Assembly (NCBI RefSeq): GCF_017676365.1
Contig: NZ_JADKMA010000023.1
Span: forward strand, 1-53,824
Direction: 5' to 3'
Origin: Streptomyces oryzae
GTDB lineage: Bacteria > Actinomycetota > Actinomycetes > Streptomycetales > Streptomycetaceae
Length of the DNA stretch: 53,824 nt
Shown here: in pieces, positions 8,030-15,644 of the stretch
Position numbering within the stretch: the stretch's first letter is position 1
Layout: the number at the start of each line of letters is the position of its first letter
The notes under the pieces: generated by a model
Seen by the model: the letters and a program-made list of their open reading frames with translations, nothing else
Told to the model about the DNA's origin: nothing
Databases searched by the model: none
Program-made: the position numbers and the translations under genes

Positions 8030-9811
8030 TCACCTATTCCGCTTGGTGACCACGAACCGGTCGATGACCAGGTAGTCGATCTCGGTGGCGAGGAAGCACT
8101 CCAATGCGTCCTGCGGGGAGCAGACGATGGGTTCACCGGCGACATTGAAGGAGGTGTTGAGGAGACAGGGCACCTCAGTACGCGCTGTGAAGGCGCGCAG
8201 CAGCCCCGCGAGCGCCGGGTTCTGCTGCTCGTCCACCGTCTGGATCCGCGCGGTCCCGTCCACATGGCAGGCCCCGGGGATCCGCTCCCGGTATTCCTCG
8301 CGTACCGGGAAGACGAACGTCATATAGGGGGACGTGCTCTTCTTGCCCATCTCGAATACGCGGGGGGCCTCGGACGCGAGCACGACGGGTGCGAACGGGC
8401 GGAACGGCTCGCGGTGTTTCACCCGCAGATTGATGACGTCCTTGATGTCGGGGAACGCGGGGTTGGCGAGGATGCTGCGGTTGCCCAGGGCGCGTGGTCC
8501 GAACTCGGACCGCCCCTGGAACCAGCCCACCACGTTCTTTTCCGCCAGCAGTTCCGCCGTCCAGTCGGCGACCGACGCGGTGTCGGGCTGCTCCTGCCAC
8601 GCGACGCGGTCCGCGTACTGAGCCAGTGCCTCCCGGATGTGCCTCTCGTCGTACGACGGGCCCAGGTAGGGGGTGGTGACCGCTTCGGCGGGCCGGTTGC
8701 GGAGACCGGAGGTGTACACGGCAGCGCCGATGGCGACTCCCGGGTCGCTGGCGCCGAAGCTGACCTCCATGCCGGTGAACGACGACCGCTCCAGCATCTT
8801 CGTGTTGGCTACGCAGTTGAGCGCGAGACCCCCTTCGAACAGCAGGGTGTCCTGGCCGGAGGCGGCGGTCAGTGTGCGCATCTGATGGGCGGTGACGGCC
8901 TCGACCATGTGCTGGGCCCATCCGGCGACTCTGACGCGGAAGTCGAACTCCTCGCGCTTCTCGCTGTCGCCGCCGAACAGGGCGTCGAACAACGGGTAGT
9001 AGGACTCGGGGTCCGGGGGGATGGCGAGGGTGTAGGAGCCGTCTTCGTGGAGGTGTACGACCTGTTCGAGCAGGGGGTTGTGCTGCGGTGGCGGGCCGTA
9101 CGCTGCCAGGCCCATCACCTTGTACTCGTCGTTGTTGGGGACGAATCCCAGATAGCGAGTGATCCTTCCATAGGCGACGCCGAGCGAATTGGCCATGTCC
9201 ACGGTGCTCTCGTCGAAGAGGTGGACCACGCCGTCCCGCAGTTCGCCCATGACGGAGGACAGGGTCTCCGCCCGGCCGTCGCTCACCAGAAAGGCGGCGT
9301 CCTTCCGCCCGGCCAGATAGGCGCCGCACATGAGATGGGCCAGGTGGTGGGGCACCAGAGCCAGTTTGTTGGGGTCGAGCCGGTGGCCGGTGCGCTGGAC
9401 GAAGTCGCTGTACACCGCCTCACGGCTGAGCATGTCGGTGTACACCTCGCCAGTGCGCCGCAGGGCGTCGAACTTCTCCGCGACCGGCAGATCGGAGTCG
9501 CATATCCGGGCAATCATCTCCTCGGCCACCGCCGGTGAAAAACGCCAGGGGAAAGCGAAGAGATCCACCTGGTCGAGGCCGACACCGGCGAATTCCAGGC
9601 ACCACTCGATGGCGTTCGCCGGGAAATCGGAGGTCTTCTTGACCCGGCTCAGCCGCTCCTCCTCGACCGCTGCGACCAGCTTGCCGTCGATCGTCAGAGC
9701 CGCCGCGGCGTCGTGCCCCACCAGTAGATTGCGCCCCACACCCGTGGCTCCGAAGAGCCGGCCGAACAGCTCCGCACCTCTGGTGAATCCGTTGTAACCG
9801 AGCACGATCAC
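8030..9811 (-). CDS. NodU/CmcH/TobZ-family O-carbamoyltransferase
   Basis: A 593-residue carbamoyltransferase of the NodU/CmcH/TobZ family, which moves a carbamoyl group from carbamoyl phosphate, via carbamoyl-AMP, to a hydroxyl, usually on an antibiotic or Nod factor. The Kae1-like N-terminal domain has LLVGHDAAAALT, the metal-binding LVPHHLAHLMCGAY and VSDGRAETLSSVMGE. The YrdC-like C-terminal part has VVGWFQGRSEFGPRALGNRS and VKHREPFRPFAPVVLA. Start GTG at 9811 follows GGGAGG. It is divergent from the ATP-grasp/NRPS-like operon across a 666-bp regulatory region, which suggests that it carbamoylates a product of that locus. The acceptor is unknown. Confidence 0.9.
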   Translation of the reverse strand: MIVLGYNGFTRGAELFGRLFGATGVGRNLLVGHDAAAALTIDGKLVAAVEEERLSRVKKTSDFPANAIEWCLEFAGVGLDQVDLFAFPWRFSPAVAEEMIARICDSDLPVAEKFDALRRTGEVYTDMLSREAVYSDFVQRTGHRLDPNKLALVPHHLAHLMCGAYLAGRKDAAFLVSDGRAETLSSVMGELRDGVVHLFDESTVDMANSLGVAYGRITRYLGFVPNNDEYKVMGLAAYGPPPQHNPLLEQVVHLHEDGSYTLAIPPDPESYYPLFDALFGGDSEKREEFDFRVRVAGWAQHMVEAVTAHQMRTLTAASGQDTLLFEGGLALNCVANTKMLERSSFTGMEVSFGASDPGVAIGAAVYTSGLRNRPAEAVTTPYLGPSYDERHIREALAQYADRVAWQEQPDTASVADWTAELLAEKNVVGWFQGRSEFGPRALGNRSILANPAFPDIKDVINLRVKHREPFRPFAPVVLASEAPRVFEMGKKSTSPYMTFVFPVREEYRERIPGACHVDGTARIQTVDEQQNPALAGLLRAFTARTEVPCLLNTSFNVAGEPIVCSPQDALECFLATEIDYLVIDRFVVTKRNR

Positions 9812-10069
9812 TGGCTCTCAGCCTCCCGAGCACGACAGCGGCGGCGGCCAACAGGCTACCCGGCAGCGGTAGTTGAGGGGTAGGCGTGCAGCACGAGCAG
9901 AATGTGGCCCGCAGTTGCGCCGGCGCCGGCGCGCCCCCGGGCACATGCGGCACCAGCCGGCCCGGTGTGCACGCGGCATCCATACAGGGCCACCGTGGCG
10001 GCACCCTCGCGGCGACCCCCGACGGCGCTCCCCGGCCGGGCGGCCGGTGCCCAATCGGTCTTGTTTCAC

Positions 10070-10088
10070 TGTGCAACCTGAATTCACA
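10070..10088. promoter_or_regulatory. Imperfect palindrome, possible operator
   Basis: TGTGCAACCTGAATTCACA pairs at 6 of 9 positions (TGTG with CACA, AA with TT). It sits in the low-GC part of the divergent region, about 260 bp upstream of the carbamoyltransferase start. The binding factor is unknown. Confidence 0.3.
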
Positions 10089-10215
10089 GGGTCTGCGGTC
10101 CGTGACTACTCGTACCACCAGGTGCACGAGGAGTCATGGGTGTGGCCAGCCCAATGAAAGTCCGCTGGACGGAAACGTTGTGCGTGTTTTCATGCCTGTC
10201 CGCCGCAATTCGACT

Positions 10216-10231
10216 TGTGATCTATGTCACG
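10216..10231. promoter_or_regulatory. Crp-like binding site
   Basis: TGTGATCTATGTCACG fits both TGTGA-N6-TCACA with one mismatch and the Streptomyces Crp pattern GTG-N6-GNCAC exactly (GTG ATCTAT GTCAC). Streptomyces Crp is a known activator of several antibiotic clusters. The site is 262 bp upstream of the ATP-grasp gene, in a locally AT-richer stretch suited to a promoter. Binding is inferred from the motif only. Confidence 0.5.
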
Positions 10232-10353
10232 CGCCCGGCGGTAAAGGATCATGTTCTGGCATATCCACATCGCACTATCCCGTGTGCCAAGATGCCACCG
10301 CGTCCGCCTCGATCGGAGTAACTGATCGCGAGACATTCAACGGGGGTTCTGTC

Positions 10354-10407
10354 ATGCGGGGACTCGATCTCTCAGTGAACCACTTGCCCGGACCACTGAT
10401 CACCTGA
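10354..10407 (+). CDS. 17-residue leader or small peptide ORF
   Basis: A short ORF, MRGLDLSVNHLPGPLIT, starts 7-8 nt after a GGGGG run and ends 70 nt before the ATP-grasp start. It is too short to judge by codon bias. It may be a leader peptide or a chance ORF. Because the next gene is an ATP-grasp ligase, a peptide substrate is conceivable, but nothing in the peptide shows it. Confidence 0.3.
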   Translation: MRGLDLSVNHLPGPLIT

Positions 10408-10477
10408 ACCAAACGCGGGTGGCAGACGGCCACATGACTTCTCGAAGTTCTGAACAGCCGTGATCCGGGGAGCACGA

Positions 10478-11638
10478 ATGCCGAAAATCATTGTTATCGG
10501 GTACCGGGACGACCTCGACCAGGCATTGCAGCGCCGCGGCTTGGACCCCCACTACCTCGTACCGGCACCACTGGGCCCGGAGAAGGGCCGGAGCTTCACG
10601 TGCGTCAACGACATGGAGAACGCCCAGGAGATATTCCGGGCGGTGCTCTCCGCGCAGCTCGAGGATTCGGCGGGAGTGCTCACCGTCCATGAAATGGGCG
10701 TATTCGGAGCAGCCTATCTCCGGCAGCAGCTGAACCTGCCGGGCAATACCGACTCGAAGACCGTCCTCCGCTTCCGGGACAAGTATCTCCAGAAGAGCAG
10801 CCTGCCGCCCCAGGTCGAGCGGGCCCATTGCCGATACGTGGCAAAGGGCACCCCTTTCGCCGATCTCGCCCGCGAGTTGGGGGAGGCCTTCGTGATCAAG
10901 CCGGCCAACGGCGCCGGCTCGCTCCGTACGAATATCGTCCGTTCACCCGAGGAGTACGAACAGGCACTGGAGGCGCTCCCCGGGCAGTCCGATGTCGAAG
11001 TCGTCGCCGAATCCTTCATCGATGCGCCCGAAATCTTCGTCGACGGCATCTGGGGGAGCGGACATCTTCAATGGTATTCGGTTTCCCGCTATCACGCCTC
11101 GCCTGTCAGTGCCGCACAGGGCGGGATACTGGCTGCGCACCTGCTGGACAAGAGGCGGCATTCAGCGCTGTTCCAGCAGGCGGAAACCCTGCTCGATCAG
11201 GTGCTCGGCAGGCTGGGCGCACCTGACTGTGTCTTCCATCTGGAAGCATTCGTGCAAGAATCGGGGCTGACTTTCGGGGAGTGCGCCATCCGCCTCCCGG
11301 GAGGACTGTCTCCCCAGGCCAACAAATTGACGTTCGGCGTCGACCTCTTCGACGCCGAAATCAGCCTCGCCCTGGGCGAAGCGCCGGCACAGCCGCCCAA
11401 GGACAGTACGCCGGACCGCCTGTACGGCTACGTACTTCTGCGTCGCTCCGCCACCGGCAATCTCACCCAGCAGGATTTCGAGCGCAGCTTCCTGCTGGAG
11501 GAAATCACATACTCCTCCTCGCCCGATGCGCCGCCCGGCCCGTACGGCAGCGTAGGACACGCAATGGTGAGCGATCACGATGAGCTGAAACTGCAGAAGA
11601 AGATCGAGGAAATCGTGCGGTTCAACGAGGTCGGCTGA
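10478..11638 (+). CDS. ATP-grasp ligase-type protein
   Basis: A 386-residue protein with the order of an ATP-grasp carboxylate-amine/thiol ligase. The N-terminal Rossmann-like part begins MPKIIVIGYRDDLDQAL. The central ATP-grasp part has LRFRDKYLQKSSLPPQ, then AFVIKPANGAGSLRT with the ATP-binding lysine. The C-terminal half has VVAESFIDAPEIFVDGI and FHLEAFVQESGLTFGECAIR, where the acidic residues should bind Mg. Start ATG at 10478 follows GGGGAG. It probably forms an amide or ester by way of an acyl phosphate. No substrate can be assigned. It leads the operon-like run with the A-T-TE enzyme, SDR and fusion aminotransferase. Confidence 0.82.
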   Translation: MPKIIVIGYRDDLDQALQRRGLDPHYLVPAPLGPEKGRSFTCVNDMENAQEIFRAVLSAQLEDSAGVLTVHEMGVFGAAYLRQQLNLPGNTDSKTVLRFRDKYLQKSSLPPQVERAHCRYVAKGTPFADLARELGEAFVIKPANGAGSLRTNIVRSPEEYEQALEALPGQSDVEVVAESFIDAPEIFVDGIWGSGHLQWYSVSRYHASPVSAAQGGILAAHLLDKRRHSALFQQAETLLDQVLGRLGAPDCVFHLEAFVQESGLTFGECAIRLPGGLSPQANKLTFGVDLFDAEISLALGEAPAQPPKDSTPDRLYGYVLLRRSATGNLTQQDFERSFLLEEITYSSSPDAPPGPYGSVGHAMVSDHDELKLQKKIEEIVRFNEVG

Positions 11639-11660
11639 GGCCGGCGCCCGCCGCGACCTC

Positions 11661-11690
11661 GCGTAATCCCGCGTAATCCCGCGTAGTGCT
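11661..11690. repeat. Three 10-bp tandem units between ATP-grasp and A-T-TE genes
   Basis: GCGTAATCCC is repeated twice exactly and followed by a degenerate GCGTAGTGCT. It lies in the 211-bp gap (11639-11849) ahead of the A-T-TE gene; nothing else in that gap is recognisable except a GGAGG ribosome binding site near 11834. Confidence 0.6.
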
Positions 11691-11849
11691 GTTGCGGCCG
11701 TGAGCCCGGACAGCCACGGCACCGCATGCCCACCGACCCCTTGCGCGGTCGGCGGACACACGCTGCCTCCTGTGAACCGCCTAACCGCCTCCAGACAAAC
11801 GGCTGTTCGCCGACCCCCCATCTTCCGATCGATCGGAGGTCTCCCTCCA

Positions 11850-14606
11850 GTGCTGGATCAACGTTCTGCTTCGACACTTCCGCAGCTGCTCGAAAGCGCG
11901 GCCCGCGACAGGTCAAAAGGTGTCACATTCGTCGGTGGCCCGGCCCTGTCGTACGCGGAGTTGAGGGAATGTGCCCTCCGGATCGCGCAGGGACTGCGCG
12001 GCCACGGCACCGTTCCGGGTGACCGGGTGCTGATCTCCGCCGGCGACCCGGAGAGTTTCTTCCGGGCCTTCTGGGGCTGCGTGCTGGCCGGTGCCGTACC
12101 GTGCCCGATGGCGCCACCGGCCGACCCGGCACGGGCACAGACCCAACTTGAGCATCTGCGCACGCTGTTGGGGGATCCGCTGGTGGTCGTCCCGAAAGCG
12201 GACTACGGCGAGCTCCTCGACGTCGGACTGCACACCGTCACGGTCGAAGAGCTGAGCCAGGCTCCGTCGGACGACGACCGGGATGTCCAGCAGCACGTGC
12301 CCGACCCTGACGATCTCGCATTACTGATGCTCACTTCCGGTTCCACCGGTTCGAGCAAGGCCGTCAGGCTCACCCATGCCAACCTGCTGGCCGCGCAGGC
12401 CGGAAAGTCAGGGGCGCTGGACCTTGGCCCCGCCGATACGACGATGAACTGGATCTCGGCGGACCACATCGCCGCGGTCGAGGCCCATCTGCTGCCGATG
12501 GTCAACGGCGCCGACCAGGTCATGGCAACCCCCGCCACCGTGCTGGCGGACCCGGTGGAATTCCTCCGGCTGCTCACGGCCCACCAGGTGAGAGTGACCT
12601 TCACGCCCAACTTCCTGTTCGGCCAGATCAATCAGGCCCTCGCCCAGCGTCCAGCCGCGCAGCAGGAGATCGACCTCTCGCAGGTGCGCTACATCATCTC
12701 CGGCGGAGAAGCCACCGTGACCGCCACCGTACGGGCGTTCCTGGGCGCTCTCTCCCGCTACGGGCTGGGCAGCGACGTGATCGTGCCCGCGTTCGGCATG
12801 ACCGAGACGTGCGCGGGAAGCGTCTTCAACCGCGACTTCGCCGCCCGCGACCTGGACACGGAGTTCCCCCCGCTGGGCCGCCCGGTACGCGGCCTGCACA
12901 TCCGTATCACCGACGGCAACGGCAAAGTGCTGGCCTCCACCGAAGACCCGGCGACGGCCGGGCCCGGGGAGCCGGGCGAGGTGCAGTTGCGCGGCACGAT
13001 GGTGACCGCGGGGTACTTCGGCAACGAGGAGGCCACGGCGCAGGCGTTCACCGCGGACGGCTGGTTCCGCACCGGCGACCTGGGCCACCTCGACTCCGAG
13101 GGGCGGCTGATGCTGGTCGGCCGGACCAAGGACTCCATCATCGTCAACGGCGTCAACTACTACAGCCACGATCTGGAAGCGGTCCTCGACGGCCTGGACG
13201 AGGTGCAGCGCGGCCAGGTCGCGGCCTTCCCGGTCAGGCCCGAAGGAGCCGACTCGGAACAGCTGGCCATCGCGTTCGCCCCGGCGGGAGACCCCGCGGA
13301 CGAGTCGGGCGTGTACCGGGCCATCGTGGCGATCCGCAGCTCCACCGTGATGCACTGGGGCTTCCGCCCGCAGCTGATCCTCCCGGTCGGCGCGGCCGAG
13401 ATCCCCCGCGGCAACCTCGGCAAGATCCAGCGGTCCCGGCTGCGTACCGCCGTCGAAGCGGGGGGCATGGCAGCGGCGGCGCGCCGCGCGGAGGAGGTGA
13501 GCCGCCGATTCCTCGGCGCCTATGTGGCACCGGAGGGCGAGGCCGAGAGCGCGCTGGCCGGCATTTACGCCCGCGTACTGAACACCAGGAGGGTGCCGGC
13601 GACCGCCAGCTTCTTCGACCTGGGCGGAACCTCGCTGGACGTGTTGCGGCTCAAGGCCGAGATCCAGCGGGAGTTCGGCATCGAGGACGTACCGATGTCG
13701 ACGCTGCTGCAGGCCCCGACCGTCCGTGCACTGGCCGGCCGCCTGGCCGCCGGGCGGAGCGCCGGAGGAGACGCCGCCTACGACCCGCTGGTGCCGCTGC
13801 AGGTGACCGGGGACGGAACGCCGTTGTTCTGCGTCCATCCCGGCCTTGGCGAAGTGCTGGTCTTCGTCAACCTCGCCAAGTACTTCACCGGGGAACGGCC
13901 GTTCTACGCCCTGCGGGCACGGGGCTTCGGCGAGGGCGAGACCCACTTCGGGTCGTTCGCCGAGATGGTCACCACCTATGTGGCGGCGATCCGCAGGGCC
14001 CAGCCGAGCGGGCCGTACGCGGTCGCGGGATACTCCTACGGCGGAGCAGTCGCGTTCGAGATCGCCAAACGGCTGGAGGCCGACGGCGACAAGGTCGACT
14101 TCGTGGGGATCTTCAACCTGCCGCCGCGCATTGCCGACCGGATGAACGAGATCACCTTCACCGACGGGGCCATCAACCTGGCGCTGTTCCTGGAGCTGAT
14201 CGACGCCGCCGACATCCCGGAGCTGATCGCCAGGCTCCGCGAGCTGCCCGAAGCCGACCAGCTGTCCTACCTGGTCGAGCAGGCACCCCCGCGACGCCTG
14301 ACCGAACTCGATCTGACCACCGAGCGGTTCACCAACTGGGTGCACCTGGCCCAGAACATGGTGCACCTGGGCCGCACATACGAACCCACGGGAACGGTCG
14401 GCCGGGTGCGGGTCTTCTACTGCACCCCATTGCGCGGCAGCAAACAGGAGTGGCTGGACAACCAACTGCGGCACTGGGACGAGTTCACCCGCGACTCCAA
14501 CGCGTACATCGAAGTCGAGGGAGAGCACTACACCCTGATGAGCCCCCAGCACGTGCAGACCTTCCAGGCGACCTTGCGGCAGGAGCTGGCCCGTGCGCTC
14601 GGCTGA
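11850..14606 (+). CDS. NRPS-like A-T-TE enzyme (adenylation, carrier, thioesterase)
   Basis: A 918-residue enzyme with three domains. Adenylation domain, about residues 10-560: A3 LTSGSTGSSKAVRLTH, A4-region NWISADHIAAVEAHLLP, A5 AFGMTETCAGSVFN, A7 WFRTGDLGHLD, and A10 RGNLGKIQR with the catalytic lysine. Carrier domain near residues 560-635: FFDLGGTSLDVLRL with the phosphopantetheine serine. Type I thioesterase at the C-terminus: VAGYSYGGAVAFEIA with the GxSxG nucleophile, and EGEHYTLMSPQHV with the likely catalytic histidine. There is no condensation domain. This architecture is shared with the aryl-alpha-keto-acid dimerising synthetases of the atromentin, ralfuranone and echoside type, but the substrate code cannot be read by eye. 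GTG at 11850 is chosen because it starts just before the adenylation domain. Confidence 0.88.
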   Translation: MLDQRSASTLPQLLESAARDRSKGVTFVGGPALSYAELRECALRIAQGLRGHGTVPGDRVLISAGDPESFFRAFWGCVLAGAVPCPMAPPADPARAQTQLEHLRTLLGDPLVVVPKADYGELLDVGLHTVTVEELSQAPSDDDRDVQQHVPDPDDLALLMLTSGSTGSSKAVRLTHANLLAAQAGKSGALDLGPADTTMNWISADHIAAVEAHLLPMVNGADQVMATPATVLADPVEFLRLLTAHQVRVTFTPNFLFGQINQALAQRPAAQQEIDLSQVRYIISGGEATVTATVRAFLGALSRYGLGSDVIVPAFGMTETCAGSVFNRDFAARDLDTEFPPLGRPVRGLHIRITDGNGKVLASTEDPATAGPGEPGEVQLRGTMVTAGYFGNEEATAQAFTADGWFRTGDLGHLDSEGRLMLVGRTKDSIIVNGVNYYSHDLEAVLDGLDEVQRGQVAAFPVRPEGADSEQLAIAFAPAGDPADESGVYRAIVAIRSSTVMHWGFRPQLILPVGAAEIPRGNLGKIQRSRLRTAVEAGGMAAAARRAEEVSRRFLGAYVAPEGEAESALAGIYARVLNTRRVPATASFFDLGGTSLDVLRLKAEIQREFGIEDVPMSTLLQAPTVRALAGRLAAGRSAGGDAAYDPLVPLQVTGDGTPLFCVHPGLGEVLVFVNLAKYFTGERPFYALRARGFGEGETHFGSFAEMVTTYVAAIRRAQPSGPYAVAGYSYGGAVAFEIAKRLEADGDKVDFVGIFNLPPRIADRMNEITFTDGAINLALFLELIDAADIPELIARLRELPEADQLSYLVEQAPPRRLTELDLTTERFTNWVHLAQNMVHLGRTYEPTGTVGRVRVFYCTPLRGSKQEWLDNQLRHWDEFTRDSNAYIEVEGEHYTLMSPQHVQTFQATLRQELARALG

Positions 14607-14665
14607 GCGCGGCAGGAGAACGGCTGGACGACGCCGGGCGCCGAGACGACCAGGAGCCGCTGATC

Positions 14666-15613
14666 ATGCGAGGCAAGAAGATTCTCGTCACCGGGGGAAC
14701 GGGGCAGGTCGCAAGACCGGTCGCCGAAGCACTCGCCGCGGACAACGAGGTGTGGTGCCTGGGCCGGTTCGGTGACCCGGCGGCGCGCAAGGCGCTGGAG
14801 GAGGCCGGAGCCCGCACCGTCATCTGGGACATGTCCACCGACGATCTGGAGGACCTGCCGCGCGACTTCACCCATGTGCTGCACTCGGCGGTGCACCGGG
14901 GCGACGGCAAGGACTTCGACCGGACCGCACGCGTCAACGCTGTCGGCACCGCACGGCTGATGACGCACTGCTGCGCGGCCGAGGCGTTCTTGTACGTCTC
15001 CTCCGGGGTGGTCTACAACCGCGCCGACCGTATGCACCGCTACCGGGAGGACGATCCGCTGGGCGGCGCGGCGCCCTGGCTGCCGACGTACCCCGTCGCC
15101 AAGCTCTCCGCCGAAGGGGTGGTGCGGGGCCTGGCCGAAGCCCTCTCGCTGCCGGCGGTGATCGCCCGGCTCAACATCGCCTATGGTCCGTACGGCCACG
15201 GCGGCGTCCCGATGATCCTGTTCAACCAGATGCACAGAGGACAGGCGTGCTCCGTGCCCCGCGGGGGACAGAACTACTGCAACCTGCTGCACACCGACGA
15301 TGTCGTCCGCCAGGTGCCGCTGCTGTGGGCGGCGGCGCAGGCACCCGCGCGGGTGGTGAACTGGGGCGGTGACGAAGAGGTCGGCATGACCGATCTGCTG
15401 GAACACATGTCCGCGCTCACCGGCGTGCCGCTCCGGCTGGACCGCGGAGACTACAGCCGGGAGACCGCGGTCTTCGACCACGACGTGCGCCGCGGCCTCA
15501 TCGGCGACTGCTCCGTCGGCTGGAGGGCCGGTATCGCCCGCACCCTGGCCGAGCTGTTCGAGGAGTACCGCGACCGCATCGACGCGTACGCGGCCGCGCA
15601 CGCAGCCGAGTAG
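14666..15613 (+). CDS. NAD-dependent epimerase/dehydratase (extended SDR)
   Basis: A 315-residue extended short-chain dehydrogenase. The N-terminal nucleotide-binding motif is ILVTGGTGQVARPVAEAL. The catalytic region has FLYVSSGVVYN and the YPVAK pair (Tyr-x-x-x-Lys), and IARLNIAYGPYG follows as in sugar-nucleotide epimerases. Start ATG at 14666 has AGGAG 10 nt upstream, 59 bp after the A-T-TE gene, so the two are likely co-transcribed. Its substrate could be a nucleotide sugar, a tethered acyl group or a small polyol; context does not decide. Confidence 0.86.
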   Translation: MRGKKILVTGGTGQVARPVAEALAADNEVWCLGRFGDPAARKALEEAGARTVIWDMSTDDLEDLPRDFTHVLHSAVHRGDGKDFDRTARVNAVGTARLMTHCCAAEAFLYVSSGVVYNRADRMHRYREDDPLGGAAPWLPTYPVAKLSAEGVVRGLAEALSLPAVIARLNIAYGPYGHGGVPMILFNQMHRGQACSVPRGGQNYCNLLHTDDVVRQVPLLWAAAQAPARVVNWGGDEEVGMTDLLEHMSALTGVPLRLDRGDYSRETAVFDHDVRRGLIGDCSVGWRAGIARTLAELFEEYRDRIDAYAAAHAAE

Positions 15614-15644
15614 TCCCATTGACGCGAAGGAGTGGAGACCGAGC

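Larger units (their letters stand above)
9812..10477. other. 666-bp divergent control region between carbamoyltransferase and ATP-grasp genes
   Basis: The left half (9812-10060) is GC-rich with nothing recognisable. The right half is clearly lower in GC and looks regulatory. It carries an imperfect palindrome at 10070-10088, a Crp-like site at 10216-10231, and a 17-codon ORF at 10354-10407, each listed separately. Open frames crossing it have no coding character. Confidence 0.6.

Noticed and set aside
10136..10321. 61-codon ORF in the divergent region before the ATP-grasp gene
   Set aside because: No ribosome binding site, low GC without third-position bias, and it overlaps the Crp-like site; it is more likely promoter DNA.
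12408..14552. 714-codon minus-strand frame opposite the A-T-TE gene
   Set aside because: Same mirror effect; the plus strand carries complete adenylation, carrier and thioesterase motifs.
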